From positions 5,641,501 to 5,705,500 of the forward strand of contig NZ_CP071139.1 in assembly GCF_017639205.1 (NCBI RefSeq): 64,000 nucleotides of DNA, in the 5' to 3' direction. The DNA comes from Streptomyces nojiriensis (GTDB lineage: Bacteria > Actinomycetota > Actinomycetes > Streptomycetales > Streptomycetaceae). This document shows, piece after piece, positions 8,450 to 17,013 of the stretch. The notes beneath the pieces were generated by a model, which ran no database searches, was not told where the DNA came from, and worked only from the letters and a program-made list of their open reading frames with translations. The position numbers and the translations under genes were made by a program. Position 1 is the stretch's first letter. Each line of letters opens with the position of its first letter.

Positions 8450-9607
8450 ATGAGCGACGACAGCCACGAGCACCAGAGCTTCGAGACCCGCGCGATCCAC
8501 GCGGGCAACACGGCGGACCCGCTGACCGGCGCGGTCGTACCCCCGATCTACCAGGTTTCCACCTACAAGCAGGACGGCGTCGGAGGGCTCCGCGGCGGCT
8601 ACGAGTACAGCCGCAGCGCCAACCCGACCCGGACCGCGCTGGAGGAGAACCTCGCGGCCCTGGAAGGCGGCCGTCGCGGTCTCGCCTTCGCGTCCGGACT
8701 CGCCGCCGAGGACTGCCTGCTGCGTACGCTGCTCGCCCCGGGCGACCACGTGGTCATCCCGAACGACGCGTACGGCGGAACCTTCCGCCTCTTCGCGAAG
8801 GTCGTCTCCCGCTGGGGCGTGGAGTGGTCGGTGGCCGACACCTCCGACCCCGAGTCGGTACGGGCGGCCCTCACCCCGAAGACGAAGGTCATCTGGGTCG
8901 AGACCCCCTCCAACCCGCTGCTCGGCATCACGGACATCGCCGTGGTCGCGGACATCGCGCGCTCGGCCGGCGCCAAGCTGGTCGTGGACAACACCTTCGC
9001 CTCGCCGTACCTCCAGCAGCCCCTGGCGCTGGGTGCGGACGTGGTCGTGCACTCGCTGACCAAGTACATGGGCGGGCACTCCGACGTGGTCGGCGGCGCG
9101 CTGGTCGCCGCGGACGCGGCGCTGGGCGAGGAGCTGGCCTACCACCAGAACGCGATGGGCGCGGTGGCCGGTCCGTTCGACTCGTGGGTCGTCCTGCGGG
9201 GCATCAAGACCCTGGCCGTGCGCATGGACCGGCACGCGGAGAACGCGGGCAAGATCGTCGAGCTGCTCAAGCGGCACCCGAAGGTCACCAAGGTCCTCTA
9301 CCCGGGCCTGCCCGAGCACCCGGGCCACGAGGTCGCGGCCAAGCAGATGCGCAACTTCGGCGGCATGATCTCCTTCCAGGTCGCCGGCGGCGAGGAAGAG
9401 GCGGTCGCGGTCTGCGGCCGCACCAAGATCTTCACGCTGGCCGAGTCCCTGGGCGGCGTCGAGTCCCTGATCGAGCACCCGGGCCGTATGACGCACGCGT
9501 CGGTGGCCGGCTCGGCGCTGGAGGTCCCGGCGGACCTGATCCGCCTGTCGGTGGGCATCGAGAACGCCGACGACCTCGTGGCGGACCTGACCCAGGCCCT
9601 GGGCTAA
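8450..9607 (+). CDS. metB: Cystathionine gamma-synthase / gamma-lyase family enzyme
   Basis: 385-residue PLP enzyme of the Cys/Met metabolism family. It joins an activated homoserine with cysteine to form cystathionine, the trans-sulfuration step to methionine; some actinobacterial members also act as lyases, so the direction is not certain. Landmarks: YEYSRSANPTRTALE, ETPSNPLL, DNTFASPYLQ, and the PLP lysine at residue 205 in SLTKYMGGHSD. The C-terminus has SLGGVESLIEHPGRMTHAS. It lies divergent from the 7269-8375 protein and is followed by a repeat-rich gap. Confidence 0.93.
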   Translation: MSDDSHEHQSFETRAIHAGNTADPLTGAVVPPIYQVSTYKQDGVGGLRGGYEYSRSANPTRTALEENLAALEGGRRGLAFASGLAAEDCLLRTLLAPGDHVVIPNDAYGGTFRLFAKVVSRWGVEWSVADTSDPESVRAALTPKTKVIWVETPSNPLLGITDIAVVADIARSAGAKLVVDNTFASPYLQQPLALGADVVVHSLTKYMGGHSDVVGGALVAADAALGEELAYHQNAMGAVAGPFDSWVVLRGIKTLAVRMDRHAENAGKIVELLKRHPKVTKVLYPGLPEHPGHEVAAKQMRNFGGMISFQVAGGEEEAVAVCGRTKIFTLAESLGGVESLIEHPGRMTHASVAGSALEVPADLIRLSVGIENADDLVADLTQALG

Positions 9608-9666
9608 CCCCCCCCGCCGGGCCCACCCGGGCCCGGCACCCCCACCCTTCCCGGCTCCGCCGAGCC

Positions 9667-9744
9667 CACTCCGGCTCCGCCGGGGCCACCTCCAGCCTCG
9701 CCGTCCACTCCGGCTTCGCCGGGGCCACCTCCAGCCTCGCCGGC
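9667..9744. repeat. 39-bp tandem repeat, two copies
   Basis: Two head-to-tail copies of a 39-bp unit (from 9667 and from 9706) that differ at one or two bases, built from CCTCCAGCCTCGCC and CTCCGCCGGGGCC blocks. It lies in the 304-bp non-coding gap after metB and merges into the inverted repeat that follows. Confidence 0.8.
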
Positions 9745-9842
9745 GTTTGAGGCGCGGGTCCGGGCGGAGCCCGGTGCCCGGCGGAGCCGGGTTCCCTGGG
9801 GCTCCGCCCCAGACCCCGCGCCTCAAACGCCGGCGAGGCTGG
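9731..9842. repeat. Dispersed intergenic repeat, copy 1: 28-bp perfect inverted repeat
   Basis: 9731-9758 and 9815-9842 are perfect 28-bp inverted copies of an element whose core is GCGCCTCAAACGCCGGCG. The arms continue inward as GGGCGGAGCCC and GGGGCTCCGCCCC. The same core occurs at 47331-47408 (two direct copies) and 53367-53410. It could act as a bidirectional terminator between metB and the minus-strand small membrane gene. The rest of 9608-9911 holds only further short GC-rich repeats. Confidence 0.85.
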
Positions 9843-9911
9843 ACATGCCCGGCGCAGCCGGAAAGGGCCTGGCAGGGCTGGGTGTTGCCCGGCGCAGCCG
9901 GAGTTGGTGGG

Positions 9912-10166
9912 TTACCAGCCTTGCAGGGGTGGGGAGATGCCGCTCGGCGGTGTGAGCCAGGGGCGGGTCAGGGAGGCCCACACCACGAAGGCCACCGCGG
10001 CAGCGAAGAGCACGGCCCACCCGAACATCCGCAGCGCCCGCCGCCGTCGCAGCAGACGGTCGCCCCGGGCCGCGGCGCCCGCCGCGAGCCCCGTCGGCAC
10101 CGGCGGGTACGGACCCTCCAGGAGCCGTTTGACCTGGGCTTCCTTCCGGTCGGGGAGCCCGCTCAC
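9912..10166 (-). CDS. Small single-pass membrane protein, partner of the sigma-like gene
   Basis: 84 residues: a cytosolic N-terminus with LPDRKEAQVKRLLEG, an Arg-rich patch (RLLRRRRALR) and one membrane helix (MFGWAVLFAAAVAFVVWASL) near the C-terminus. No family recognised. The GTG start at 10166 overlaps the stop of the sigma-like gene by 4 bases, so the two products are made together; a membrane protein encoded straight after an ECF-like sigma gene may be its anti-sigma-like partner, but it has no recognisable anti-sigma zinc motif. Confidence 0.7.
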   Translation of the reverse strand: MSGLPDRKEAQVKRLLEGPYPPVPTGLAAGAAARGDRLLRRRRALRMFGWAVLFAAAVAFVVWASLTRPWLTPPSGISPPLQGW

Positions 10167-10594
10167 GCCGCCCCCCGGCCCCTCAGCGCGGCCACGGCCC
10201 GATTGCACAGCACCCGTACCCGCTCCACCGGCATCCCGAGCTGTGCCGCCGCGACCTCCTCCGCGACCCCTTCGTAGAGCCGCAGGACGAGGACGAGCCG
10301 CTCCGGCGGGCTCAGCCGCGCCAGCACCCCGGCGCCACCGTGATGGCGCCAGCCGGTCCGGGCGAAGGCCGTGCACAGCTCCTGGCGGGTGAAATCGTAC
10401 GGATCGTCCCCGCGCAGGCGCCGCCAGTTCGCGTACGTACGGGCCAGCGCGCCCGCCAGCAGCCGCCGGGCCGAGTCCGGTTCACCGGTCAGCAGGAGCG
10501 CGACATGCAGCAGGCGCCCGGCCGCGCCCGCCACGAAGGCTTCGAACTCCGCGTAGGAGCCCGCCTGTTGATCAACCACCCGCATAGTCCACAT
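10163..10594 (-). CDS. Short SigE-family (ECF-like) RNA polymerase sigma factor
   Basis: 143 residues. It has degenerate region 2 (HVALLLTGEPDSARRLLAGALARTYANWRRL) and a region 4 helix-turn-helix (LSPPERLVLVLRLYEGVAEEVAAAQLGMPVERV), the layout of the Streptomyces SigE-like subfamily. It is shorter than typical ECF factors, and the usual DLVQE in region 2 reads RLLAG, so promoter opening may be weak. The start could also be the ATG at 10585. It forms a coupled pair with the small membrane gene downstream. Confidence 0.75.
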   Translation of the reverse strand: MWTMRVVDQQAGSYAEFEAFVAGAAGRLLHVALLLTGEPDSARRLLAGALARTYANWRRLRGDDPYDFTRQELCTAFARTGWRHHGGAGVLARLSPPERLVLVLRLYEGVAEEVAAAQLGMPVERVRVLCNRAVAALRGRGAA

Positions 10595-10642
10595 AGTGCG
10601 GGCAGCGGGGCCGCTCAGGTCAAGAGGCCGGACGGACTCCGC

Positions 10643-11164
10643 TCAGGAGGCGGGACCGGCTTCGGCCACGGCCGCCATGAGCTCCGACAGCGACAGGTTG
10701 AAGCGCGTCAGCAGACCGGTGAAGGATTCCCGCTCGCCCTCGCTCCAGCCCTCCGTCACCCGGGCCATCAGCTCGCGCCGCGAGGAGCGGACCTCGTCCA
10801 GCCGGGCCAGTCCTCGCGGGGACAGCGCGAGCACCACGGCCCGCCCGTCCTCGGGGTGCGAGGTCCGCTTGACCAGACCGCTGTCGACCAGCGGCGCGAC
10901 CTGCCGGGTCACCGTGGAGGAGTCGATCCCCATGCCGCCGGCGAGCGCCTTCACGCCCATCGGGCCCTCCAGGTCGAGCCGGTTCAGCAGCAGGTAGGCG
11001 GCGCGGTCCATCGAGTTGCGGGCCTGGCCCACACCGCCCAGACGGGTCTGCTCGGCACGGCGGGCGAAGACCGCCACCTGGTGCTGGAGCGCGTCGAGGA
11101 GACCGGCTCCGGCGGGCGCGTCCGGCGCCGCGGGCAGATCGGAATTGGCCGAGGTGGAAGGCAT
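10643..11164 (-). CDS. MarR-family transcriptional regulator
   Basis: 173-residue winged-helix regulator. The DNA-binding core spans about residues 65-130: VKALAGGMGIDSSTVTRQVAPLVDSGLVKR followed by the wing SHPEDGRAVVLALSPRG. Flanking helices form the dimer interface. It is divergent from threonine dehydratase; a 19-bp palindrome at 11230-11248 between them is a candidate operator for autoregulation and possibly for control of ilvA. The ligand is unknown. Confidence 0.9.
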   Translation of the reverse strand: MPSTSANSDLPAAPDAPAGAGLLDALQHQVAVFARRAEQTRLGGVGQARNSMDRAAYLLLNRLDLEGPMGVKALAGGMGIDSSTVTRQVAPLVDSGLVKRTSHPEDGRAVVLALSPRGLARLDEVRSSRRELMARVTEGWSEGERESFTGLLTRFNLSLSELMAAVAEAGPAS

Positions 11165-11229
11165 GGCCGTGGGCTCTCTTCGCGTGGGTCCGACAAGGAT
11201 GGGGGACAGAGTACGCGGCCGTGCGGCGG

Positions 11230-11248
11230 CTCGTACGCCTCGTACGAG
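11230..11248. promoter_or_regulatory. Palindromic operator candidate between marR and ilvA
   Basis: CTCGTACG, 3 bases, CGTACGAG: a perfect 8-bp inverted repeat in the 173-bp divergent intergenic region, 66 bp before the MarR start and 90 bp before ilvA. Size and place fit a MarR-dimer operator. A TACTCT hexamer on the minus strand just downstream could be the marR -10, with the palindrome overlapping the -35 zone. Confidence 0.4.
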
Positions 11249-11337
11249 AACTGATACGGCCGGTTGGGACTCCCGCGCCGAGCGTGTCCCGGATGGCGAG
11301 ATATCGACCCTCCCGCACGCCCTGCGAGACTGGCGGC

Positions 11338-12570
11338 ATGAACTACCGCGTGCCCCAGCCCGTCCCCCAGGTCATCCTCGACGACGTCCGGGGGGCCCAG
11401 AAGATGCTGTCGGGCGTCTCGCGGGTCACCGCCATGGAGGGCAGCCGGCACCTCTCCGCACTCACCGGCTCCCCGGTCCACCTCAAGTGCGAGAACCTCC
11501 AGCGCACCGGCTCCTTCAAGCTCCGCGGCGCCTACGTGCGCATCGCGTGCCTGCGCCCCGAGCAGCGGGCCGCCGGTGTCGTCGCCGCGAGCGCGGGCAA
11601 CCACGCGCAGGGCGTGGCGCTGGCCTCCTCCCTCCTCGGGGTCCGCTCGACCGTGTTCATGCCGGTCGGGGCGCCGCTGCCGAAGGTGGCCGCGACCCAG
11701 GAGTACGGCGCCGACGTGCGCCTGCACGGGCAGGTCGTCGACGAGACCTTCCTGGCCGCCCAGGAGTACGCGGACCGCACCGGCGCGGTGTTCATCCACC
11801 CCTTCGACCACCGCGACATCATCGCGGGGCAGGGCACGGTCGGCCTGGAGATCCTGGAGCAGTGCCCGGAGGTGCGGACCATCCTCGTCGGGATCGGCGG
11901 CGGCGGTCTCGCGGCCGGCGTCGCGGTCGCCGTGAAGGCGCTGCGGCCGGACGTGCGGGTCATCGGGGTGCAGGCGGCGGGCGCGGCCGCGTACCCGCCC
12001 TCGCTCAGGGCCGGACATCCGATCTCGATCGACGATCCGAACACGATGGCCGACGGGATCAAGGTCGGCCGCCCCGGGGACATCCCCTTCAACATCATCG
12101 GCGAGCTCGTCGACGACGTGCGCACGGTCTCCGAGGACGCCCTCTCCAGCGCCCTGCTGCTCTGCCTGGAGCGGGCCAAGCTGGTGGTCGAACCGGCAGG
12201 GTGCAGCACGGTCGCGGCCCTGCTCAGCGAGCCCGAACTGTACGGCGGCGGCCCGGTGGTGGCCGTCCTGTCCGGTGGGAACGTCGATCCGCTGCTGCTC
12301 CAGCGGATCCTGCGGCACGGCATGGCGGCGGCGGGCCGGTACCTGTCCCTGCGGCTGCGCGTGACCGACCGGCCGGGCGCCCTGGCCGGGCTCCTGGCGG
12401 TGTTGTCAGTGGTGGATGCGAACGTGTTGGACGTGAGCCACGTGCGGACGGACCCGCGGCTGGGGCTCACGGAGGTGGAGGTGGAGCTGCAGCTGGAGAC
12501 GAAGGGCCCGGAGCACTGCGCGGAAGTCGCGCGTTCCCTGCACGGCGCGGGATACAAGGTGATGAGCTAG
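11338..12570 (+). CDS. ilvA: Threonine ammonia-lyase (threonine dehydratase)
   Basis: 410-residue PLP enzyme converting L-threonine to 2-oxobutyrate and ammonia, the first step to isoleucine. The PLP lysine is residue 61 in GSFKLRGAY; AGNHAQGVA and the phosphate-binding GIGGGGLAAG are intact. A single C-terminal ACT-like domain (about 330-410) begins at SLRLRVTDRPGALAGLLAVL, typical of the shorter actinobacterial form. The frame is open upstream, but the ATG at 11338 matches the family N-terminus. Confidence 0.93.
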   Translation: MNYRVPQPVPQVILDDVRGAQKMLSGVSRVTAMEGSRHLSALTGSPVHLKCENLQRTGSFKLRGAYVRIACLRPEQRAAGVVAASAGNHAQGVALASSLLGVRSTVFMPVGAPLPKVAATQEYGADVRLHGQVVDETFLAAQEYADRTGAVFIHPFDHRDIIAGQGTVGLEILEQCPEVRTILVGIGGGGLAAGVAVAVKALRPDVRVIGVQAAGAAAYPPSLRAGHPISIDDPNTMADGIKVGRPGDIPFNIIGELVDDVRTVSEDALSSALLLCLERAKLVVEPAGCSTVAALLSEPELYGGGPVVAVLSGGNVDPLLLQRILRHGMAAAGRYLSLRLRVTDRPGALAGLLAVLSVVDANVLDVSHVRTDPRLGLTEVEVELQLETKGPEHCAEVARSLHGAGYKVMS

Positions 12571-12689
12571 GAGGCGTCCCCGGCCATCCCCCGTTCGGTC
12601 GAGCAGGACATGCCCGGCGCTCATAGGATTTGCCTAGAAATGCCCTGAATATCCTGATTCTACTGGCCCGATTCACTGGGAGAATCCAT

Positions 12690-13712
12690 ATGCCAGGCGC
12701 TATCTACGCCGAAGGTCTGGTCAAGACCTTCGGCGATGTACGGGCTCTCGACGGCGTGGACCTCGATGTCCCCGAAGGCACCGTCCTGGGTCTTCTCGGC
12801 CCGAACGGCGCGGGCAAGACCACGACCGTACGCGTCCTGACCACCCTCCTGCGGCCCGACAGCGGCAAGGCCGTCGTCGCCGGCATCGACGTGCTCAAGC
12901 ACCCCAACGAAGTCCGCCGCGCCATCGGCCTGTCCGGCCAGTTCGCGGCCGTCGACGAGTACCTGACCGGCCGCGAGAACCTCCAGATGGTCGGCCAGCT
13001 CTACCAGATGAAGGCCAGGGCGGCCAAAGCCCGGGCCACCGAACTCCTCGAACGCTTCAACCTCTCCGACGCCGCGGACCGCACCGCCAAGACGTACTCC
13101 GGCGGCATGCGCAGGCGCCTGGACCTCGCGGCCGCCCTCGTCGTCAGCCCACCCGTGATGTTCATGGACGAGCCGACCACCGGACTCGACCCCCGCAACC
13201 GCCAGCAGCTGTGGGGCATCATCCAGGAACTGGTCGCCGGCGGCACCACCCTGCTCCTCACCACCCAGTACCTGGAGGAGGCCGACCACCTCGCGCACGA
13301 CATCTGCGTGGTCGACCACGGCAAGGTCATCGCCCGCGGCACCTCCGACCAGCTCAAGGCCCGTACCGGCGGCGAGCGCGTGGAGGTCGTCGTCCACGAG
13401 CGGCAGCACATCACCACCGCGCGCGAGGTGCTCGCCGGCTTCGGCAAGGGCGAGACCACCGTCGAGGAGCACACCCGCAAACTGACCGTGCCCGTGTCCG
13501 GCGGCGCCAAGCTGCTCGCCGAGGTCATCCGCGAACTCGACGGCCGGGGCATCGAGATCGACGACATAGGCCTGCGCCGCCCCACCCTCGACGACGTGTT
13601 CATCTCCCTGACCGGGCACGCCGCCGAACTGGCCGCGGACGAGAACGGCGACGCGCCGGCCGGTCCCGGGACCAAGGGCCGCAAGGCGGCCCGCAAGGAG
13701 GCGGCGAAGTGA
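12690..13712 (+). CDS. ABC exporter ATP-binding protein, DrrA type
   Basis: 340 residues. Walker A GPNGAGKT at 37-44, signature YSGGMRRRLDLA, Walker B VMFMDEPTTGLD, and the C-terminal extension IDDIGLRRPTLDDVFISLTG typical of DrrA-like drug exporters. A GGGAGA ribosome site supports the ATG at 12690; the preceding 70 bp is unusually AT-rich for this DNA and probably holds the promoter. It energises export through the permease encoded by the overlapping next gene. The substrate (drug, lipid or peptide) is not evident. Confidence 0.93.
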   Translation: MPGAIYAEGLVKTFGDVRALDGVDLDVPEGTVLGLLGPNGAGKTTTVRVLTTLLRPDSGKAVVAGIDVLKHPNEVRRAIGLSGQFAAVDEYLTGRENLQMVGQLYQMKARAAKARATELLERFNLSDAADRTAKTYSGGMRRRLDLAAALVVSPPVMFMDEPTTGLDPRNRQQLWGIIQELVAGGTTLLLTTQYLEEADHLAHDICVVDHGKVIARGTSDQLKARTGGERVEVVVHERQHITTAREVLAGFGKGETTVEEHTRKLTVPVSGGAKLLAEVIRELDGRGIEIDDIGLRRPTLDDVFISLTGHAAELAADENGDAPAGPGTKGRKAARKEAAK

Positions 13713-14584
13713 CCCTCACCTCCCCGAACCCGGGCGCCTCCCCGCACCGCGACCTCGCGGCGCCCCGCCCGCGCGGCGGCGTCGTCCAGAGCGTGAACGA
13801 CTCCCTCGTGATCGCCAAGCGCAACCTGATCCGGATGTCCCGGATCCCCGAGATGATCATCTTCGGTGTGATCCAGCCGGTCATGTTCGTCGTCCTGTTC
13901 AGCTACGTCTTCGGCGGCTCGATCAGCGTCGGCGGCAGCACCTCACCCGCCGCCTACCGCGAGTTCCTGATGGCCGGCATCTTCGCCCAGACCGTCACCT
14001 TCGCCACCGCCGGCGCGGGCGCCGGCATCGCGGACGACATGCACAAGGGCCTGATCGACCGCTTCCGCTCCCTGCCCATGGCGCGCGGCGCCGTCCTCAC
14101 CGGCCGCACCCTCGCCGACCTCGTCCAGACCACGTTCACCCTGGTCATCCTGGCGATCGTGGCCCTCCTCGTCGGCTGGCGCACCCACACCAGCCTCGGC
14201 GAGGTCCTCGCCGGCTTCGGCCTGCTGCTCCTGCTCGGCTACGCCTTCTCCTGGATCGGCGCCCTGATCGGGCTGTCGGTGCGCACCCCCGAGGCGGCCA
14301 CCTCGGGCGGGCTGATCTGGCTCTTCCCGCTGACGTTCATCTCGAACGCCTTCGTCCCCGCCGAGAACATGCCGCCCTTCCTGCGCACCATCGCGGAGTG
14401 GAACCCGTTCAGCGCCACCGTGCAGGCGGCCCGCGAGCTCTTCGGGAACCTTCCGGAGGGCTACCCGGTCCCGGACGCCTGGCCCATGCAGCACCCGATC
14501 ACGGCGTCCATCCTCTGGTCGGTGCTGATCGTCGTGGTCTTCCGGACCCTGTCGGTGCGCAAGTACCGCTCGGCGACCGCGTAG
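13709..14584 (+). CDS. ABC-2 type exporter permease, DrrB type
   Basis: 291-residue integral membrane permease. About six membrane helices follow a cytosolic N-terminus; the family motif PMARGAVLTGRTLADL is present, and FISNAFVPAENMPPFL near the C-terminus is characteristic of DrrB-like transporters. The GTG start overlaps the stop of the ATPase gene (GTGA), giving coupled synthesis of the two halves. An 18-bp perfect hairpin follows the stop by 66 bases. Confidence 0.92.
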   Translation: MTLTSPNPGASPHRDLAAPRPRGGVVQSVNDSLVIAKRNLIRMSRIPEMIIFGVIQPVMFVVLFSYVFGGSISVGGSTSPAAYREFLMAGIFAQTVTFATAGAGAGIADDMHKGLIDRFRSLPMARGAVLTGRTLADLVQTTFTLVILAIVALLVGWRTHTSLGEVLAGFGLLLLLGYAFSWIGALIGLSVRTPEAATSGGLIWLFPLTFISNAFVPAENMPPFLRTIAEWNPFSATVQAARELFGNLPEGYPVPDAWPMQHPITASILWSVLIVVVFRTLSVRKYRSATA

Positions 14585-14650
14585 GACCCGCACGGGCGTC
14601 GGACCCCGGGCGTCGGACGCCGGGCCCCGGGCGCCCGTACCGGCAGCAAC

Positions 14651-14690
14651 GCGCGATGCCCGGCCGGAAGGATCCGGCCGGGCATCGCGC
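14651..14690. terminator. Bidirectional terminator
   Basis: Perfect 18-bp stem (14651-14668 with 14673-14690) with a 4-base AGGA loop between the convergent ABC permease and greA genes. It probably terminates both. Confidence 0.85.
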
Positions 14691-14726
14691 GTCGTCGGTC
14701 AGGAAGAAAACGGTGACCGAGGGTGA

Positions 14727-15224
14727 TCAGCCGGTGAAGGGCTTGACGTCAAGGATCTTGACGGAGGCCTTCTTGCCGTTCGGCAGCTCGTACTCGGCGT
14801 CCTCGCCGATCGCCTTGCCCAGCACACCGCTGCCCAGCGGGGACTGGGGGGAGTACGTCTCGAAGTCCGAGGACGCGTACTCGCGCGAGGCCAGCAGGAA
14901 TTCCATGGTGTCGTCCTCGTCGCCGTCGAAGGCGATCTTGACGAGCGTGCCGGGGGCCACCACGCCGTCGGACGCGGGCGCGGTGCCGACCTTGGCGTTC
15001 TCCAGGAGCTGCGTGAGCTGGCGGACCCGGAGCTCCTGCTTGCCCTGCTCCTCCTTCGCCGCGTGGTAACCGCCGTTCTCGCGCAGGTCGCCCTCCTCGC
15101 GGGCGGCTGCGATCTTCGTGGCGATCTCCGTGCGGGCGGGACCAGAGAGGTAGTCCAGCTCCGCCTTCAGCTGGTCGTACGCCGCCTGGGTCAGCCAGGT
15201 GACGCTTTCGCTCGTCTGGGTCAC
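14727..15224 (-). CDS. greA: Transcription elongation factor GreA
   Basis: 165-residue RNA-polymerase secondary-channel factor that stimulates cleavage of backtracked transcripts. The N-terminal coiled coil (about 10-80) carries AAREEGDLRENGGYHAAKEEQ, the tip signature with acidic residues; the C-terminal FKBP-like domain contains YSPQSPLGSGVLGKAIGED. The GTG at 15224 gives the standard length; the open frame upstream is not conserved-looking. Monocistronic. Confidence 0.95.
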   Translation of the reverse strand: MTQTSESVTWLTQAAYDQLKAELDYLSGPARTEIATKIAAAREEGDLRENGGYHAAKEEQGKQELRVRQLTQLLENAKVGTAPASDGVVAPGTLVKIAFDGDEDDTMEFLLASREYASSDFETYSPQSPLGSGVLGKAIGEDAEYELPNGKKASVKILDVKPFTG

Positions 15225-15312
15225 GGGTGCTCCTCGTCGGTACAGGGGACTACTGGCCGCCATCGGCGGACGAAACCACGAGCCTAACAATTCGGGAAGA
15301 AAAGGGGGAGGA

Positions 15313-15338
15313 CCCCAGAGGCTCATTGCCTCGTGGGG
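15313..15338 (-). terminator. Terminator-like hairpin after the DUF4307 gene
   Basis: Inverted repeat CCCC-A-GAGGC / GCCTC-GT-GGGG with a 5-base loop, about 45 bp beyond the stop of the minus-strand DUF4307 gene and before the greA promoter region. Confidence 0.5.
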
Positions 15339-15383
15339 CGCTACTTCAATCCTCTTTCGGACCTCGGCGGACCGCTTCGGACC

Positions 15384-15797
15384 TCAGCGGGCGGAAGGCG
15401 CCGACTGGCAGCCGATCAGCTCGATCATCGTGGCCCGGTTCGTGGTCTTCAGGGTGACGATCTCGTCCACCCGCGACCGGTTCTGCGCGAAGGTGAAGTC
15501 CGCGCGGCCCACCTCGGCGTGCTCCTTGTCCTGGGAGCTCAGGGAGCAGACCCCGGTGACCGAGGACTCCTTGCGGACCTCCAGGTGCACCTTCACCTCG
15601 GTGTCCGAAATCACCTGGAACTTGATCACCTCGGCGCTCACGCTCTGCCCCGCGACGTAGTCCCAGCCGATCCAGCCGACCACGCCCAGCAGCGCCACAC
15701 CCAGCACCGATCCGATGATCTTGAGCTTCCGGTCCGCACGCTCGTCCGCCGACCGGCCGTACCGGCCCTCGGGCAGTCCCTCGCGCACCGCGCTCAT
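15384..15797 (-). CDS. DUF4307 membrane protein
   Basis: 137 residues: Arg/Lys-rich N-terminus (EGRYGRSADERADRKLK), one membrane helix (IIGSVLGVALLGVVGWIGW), then an extracytoplasmic beta-rich domain containing EVKVHLEVRKESSVTGVCS and a C-terminal cysteine (ELIGCQSA); the two cysteines may form a disulfide. This is the DUF4307 family found beside mca in actinomycetes; its function is unknown. A GAGAGGA ribosome site supports the ATG at 15797. Divergent from mca with a 107-bp shared promoter region. Confidence 0.88.
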   Translation of the reverse strand: MSAVREGLPEGRYGRSADERADRKLKIIGSVLGVALLGVVGWIGWDYVAGQSVSAEVIKFQVISDTEVKVHLEVRKESSVTGVCSLSSQDKEHAEVGRADFTFAQNRSRVDEIVTLKTTNRATMIELIGCQSAPSAR

Positions 15798-15904
15798 GAT
15801 CGTTCCTCTCGCCGGAGACGGCTGGGTCACCCCTGGAATTTTCCGCCCCCCGGTTCGGTCACTATAGGAGCTGAGTGTCGCGCCGAATCGCAGAGGATCC
15901 TGTT

Positions 15905-16786
15905 TTGACCGAGCAGCTTCGACTGATGGCCGTCCACGCCCACCCCGACGACGAGTCGAGCAAGGGCGCGGCCACCATGGCCAAGTACGTGTCCGAGGGG
16001 ATTCCCGTGCTGGTCGTCACCTGCACCGGTGGCGAGCGCGGCTCGATCCTGAACCCCAAGCTCCAGGGCGACAAGTACATCGAGGAGAACATCCACGAGG
16101 TCCGCGCCAAGGAGATGGACGAGGCGCGCGACATCCTCGGCATCCAGCAGGAATGGCTCGGCTACGTCGACTCCGGCCTCCCCGAGGGCGACCCGCTGCC
16201 CCCGCTGCCCGAGGGCTGCTTCGCGCTCGCGGACGCCCACGAGGCCGCCGGCGAGCTGGTGAAGAAGATCCGCGCCTTCAAGCCGCAGGTCGTCACCACC
16301 TACGACGAGAACGGGGGCTACCCGCACCCCGACCACATCATGACCCACACGATCTCCATGCTGGCCTTCGAGAGCGCGGCCGACACCGAGAAGTACCCGG
16401 AGAGCGAGTACGGCCCGGCCTACCAGCCGCAGAAGCTCTACTACAACCAGGGCTTCAACAAGCCGCGCACCATCGCCCTCCACGAGGCGCTGCTCGCGCG
16501 CGGCCTGGAGTCCCCCTACGGGGAGTGGCTGGAGCGGTGGAAGGAGTTCGAGCGCAAGGAGCGGACCCTGACCACCCACGTGCCCTGCGCCGACTTCTTC
16601 GAGATCCGTGACAAGGCGCTCATCGCGCACGCCACCCAGATCGACCCGGACGGCGGCTGGTTCCGCGTCCCGATGGACATCCAGAAGGAGGTCTGGCCCA
16701 CCGAGGAGTACGAGCTCGCCAAGTCGCTCGTCGACACTTCCCTCCCCGAGTCCGACCTCTTCGCGGGCATCCGGGAGAATGCGTAG
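15905..16786 (+). CDS. mca: Mycothiol S-conjugate amidase
   Basis: 293-residue zinc amidase of the LmbE/PIG-L fold. It cleaves mycothiol conjugates of electrophiles and drugs, releasing a mercapturic acid for export. The metal-binding motif AHPDDESS lies near the N-terminus and the second ligand region is GGYPHPDHIMTH; the family-specific DSGLPEGDPLPPLPEGCFAL follows the first. The TTG start at 15905 has an AGAGGA ribosome site and gives the usual N-terminus; a GTG at 15875 with AGGAG four bases upstream is the alternative. Confidence 0.93.
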   Translation: MTEQLRLMAVHAHPDDESSKGAATMAKYVSEGIPVLVVTCTGGERGSILNPKLQGDKYIEENIHEVRAKEMDEARDILGIQQEWLGYVDSGLPEGDPLPPLPEGCFALADAHEAAGELVKKIRAFKPQVVTTYDENGGYPHPDHIMTHTISMLAFESAADTEKYPESEYGPAYQPQKLYYNQGFNKPRTIALHEALLARGLESPYGEWLERWKEFERKERTLTTHVPCADFFEIRDKALIAHATQIDPDGGWFRVPMDIQKEVWPTEEYELAKSLVDTSLPESDLFAGIRENA

Positions 16787-16788
16787 CT

Positions 16789-17013
16789 ATGAGCGCTACG
16801 CAGGCAGCACTGACCCAGCTCCTTCCGCTGGCGGGTGACACCTTCGACAAGAACAAGGTGACGCCCGGCCTCCTCGGCTTCATCGTGTTCGCGGCCCTCG
16901 CCGTCGGCGTGTGGGCCCTGATGAAGTCCATGAACCGGCACATGGGCCGGGTGAACTTCGAGGAGGCCCCGGAGCCGGGCGCCTCCGGCGGAGACGGCAC
17001 CCGGGCCCCGTAA
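16789..17013 (+). CDS. Small membrane protein co-transcribed with mca
   Basis: 74 residues with one central membrane helix (LLGFIVFAALAVGVWALM) and a Gly/Pro-rich tail. It starts 2 bases after the mca stop, so the two are in one operon. Similar small proteins follow mca in other streptomycetes, from memory; no function is known. Its last codons and TAA belong to the first unit of the 95-bp tandem repeat, so its C-terminus may have changed recently. Confidence 0.75.
   Translation: MSATQAALTQLLPLAGDTFDKNKVTPGLLGFIVFAALAVGVWALMKSMNRHMGRVNFEEAPEPGASGGDGTRAP

Noticed and set aside
12594..12660. A TAGGAT -10 hexamer before the ABC exporter
   Set aside because: No -35 element at a suitable distance; the AT-rich stretch probably holds a promoter but I cannot place it.
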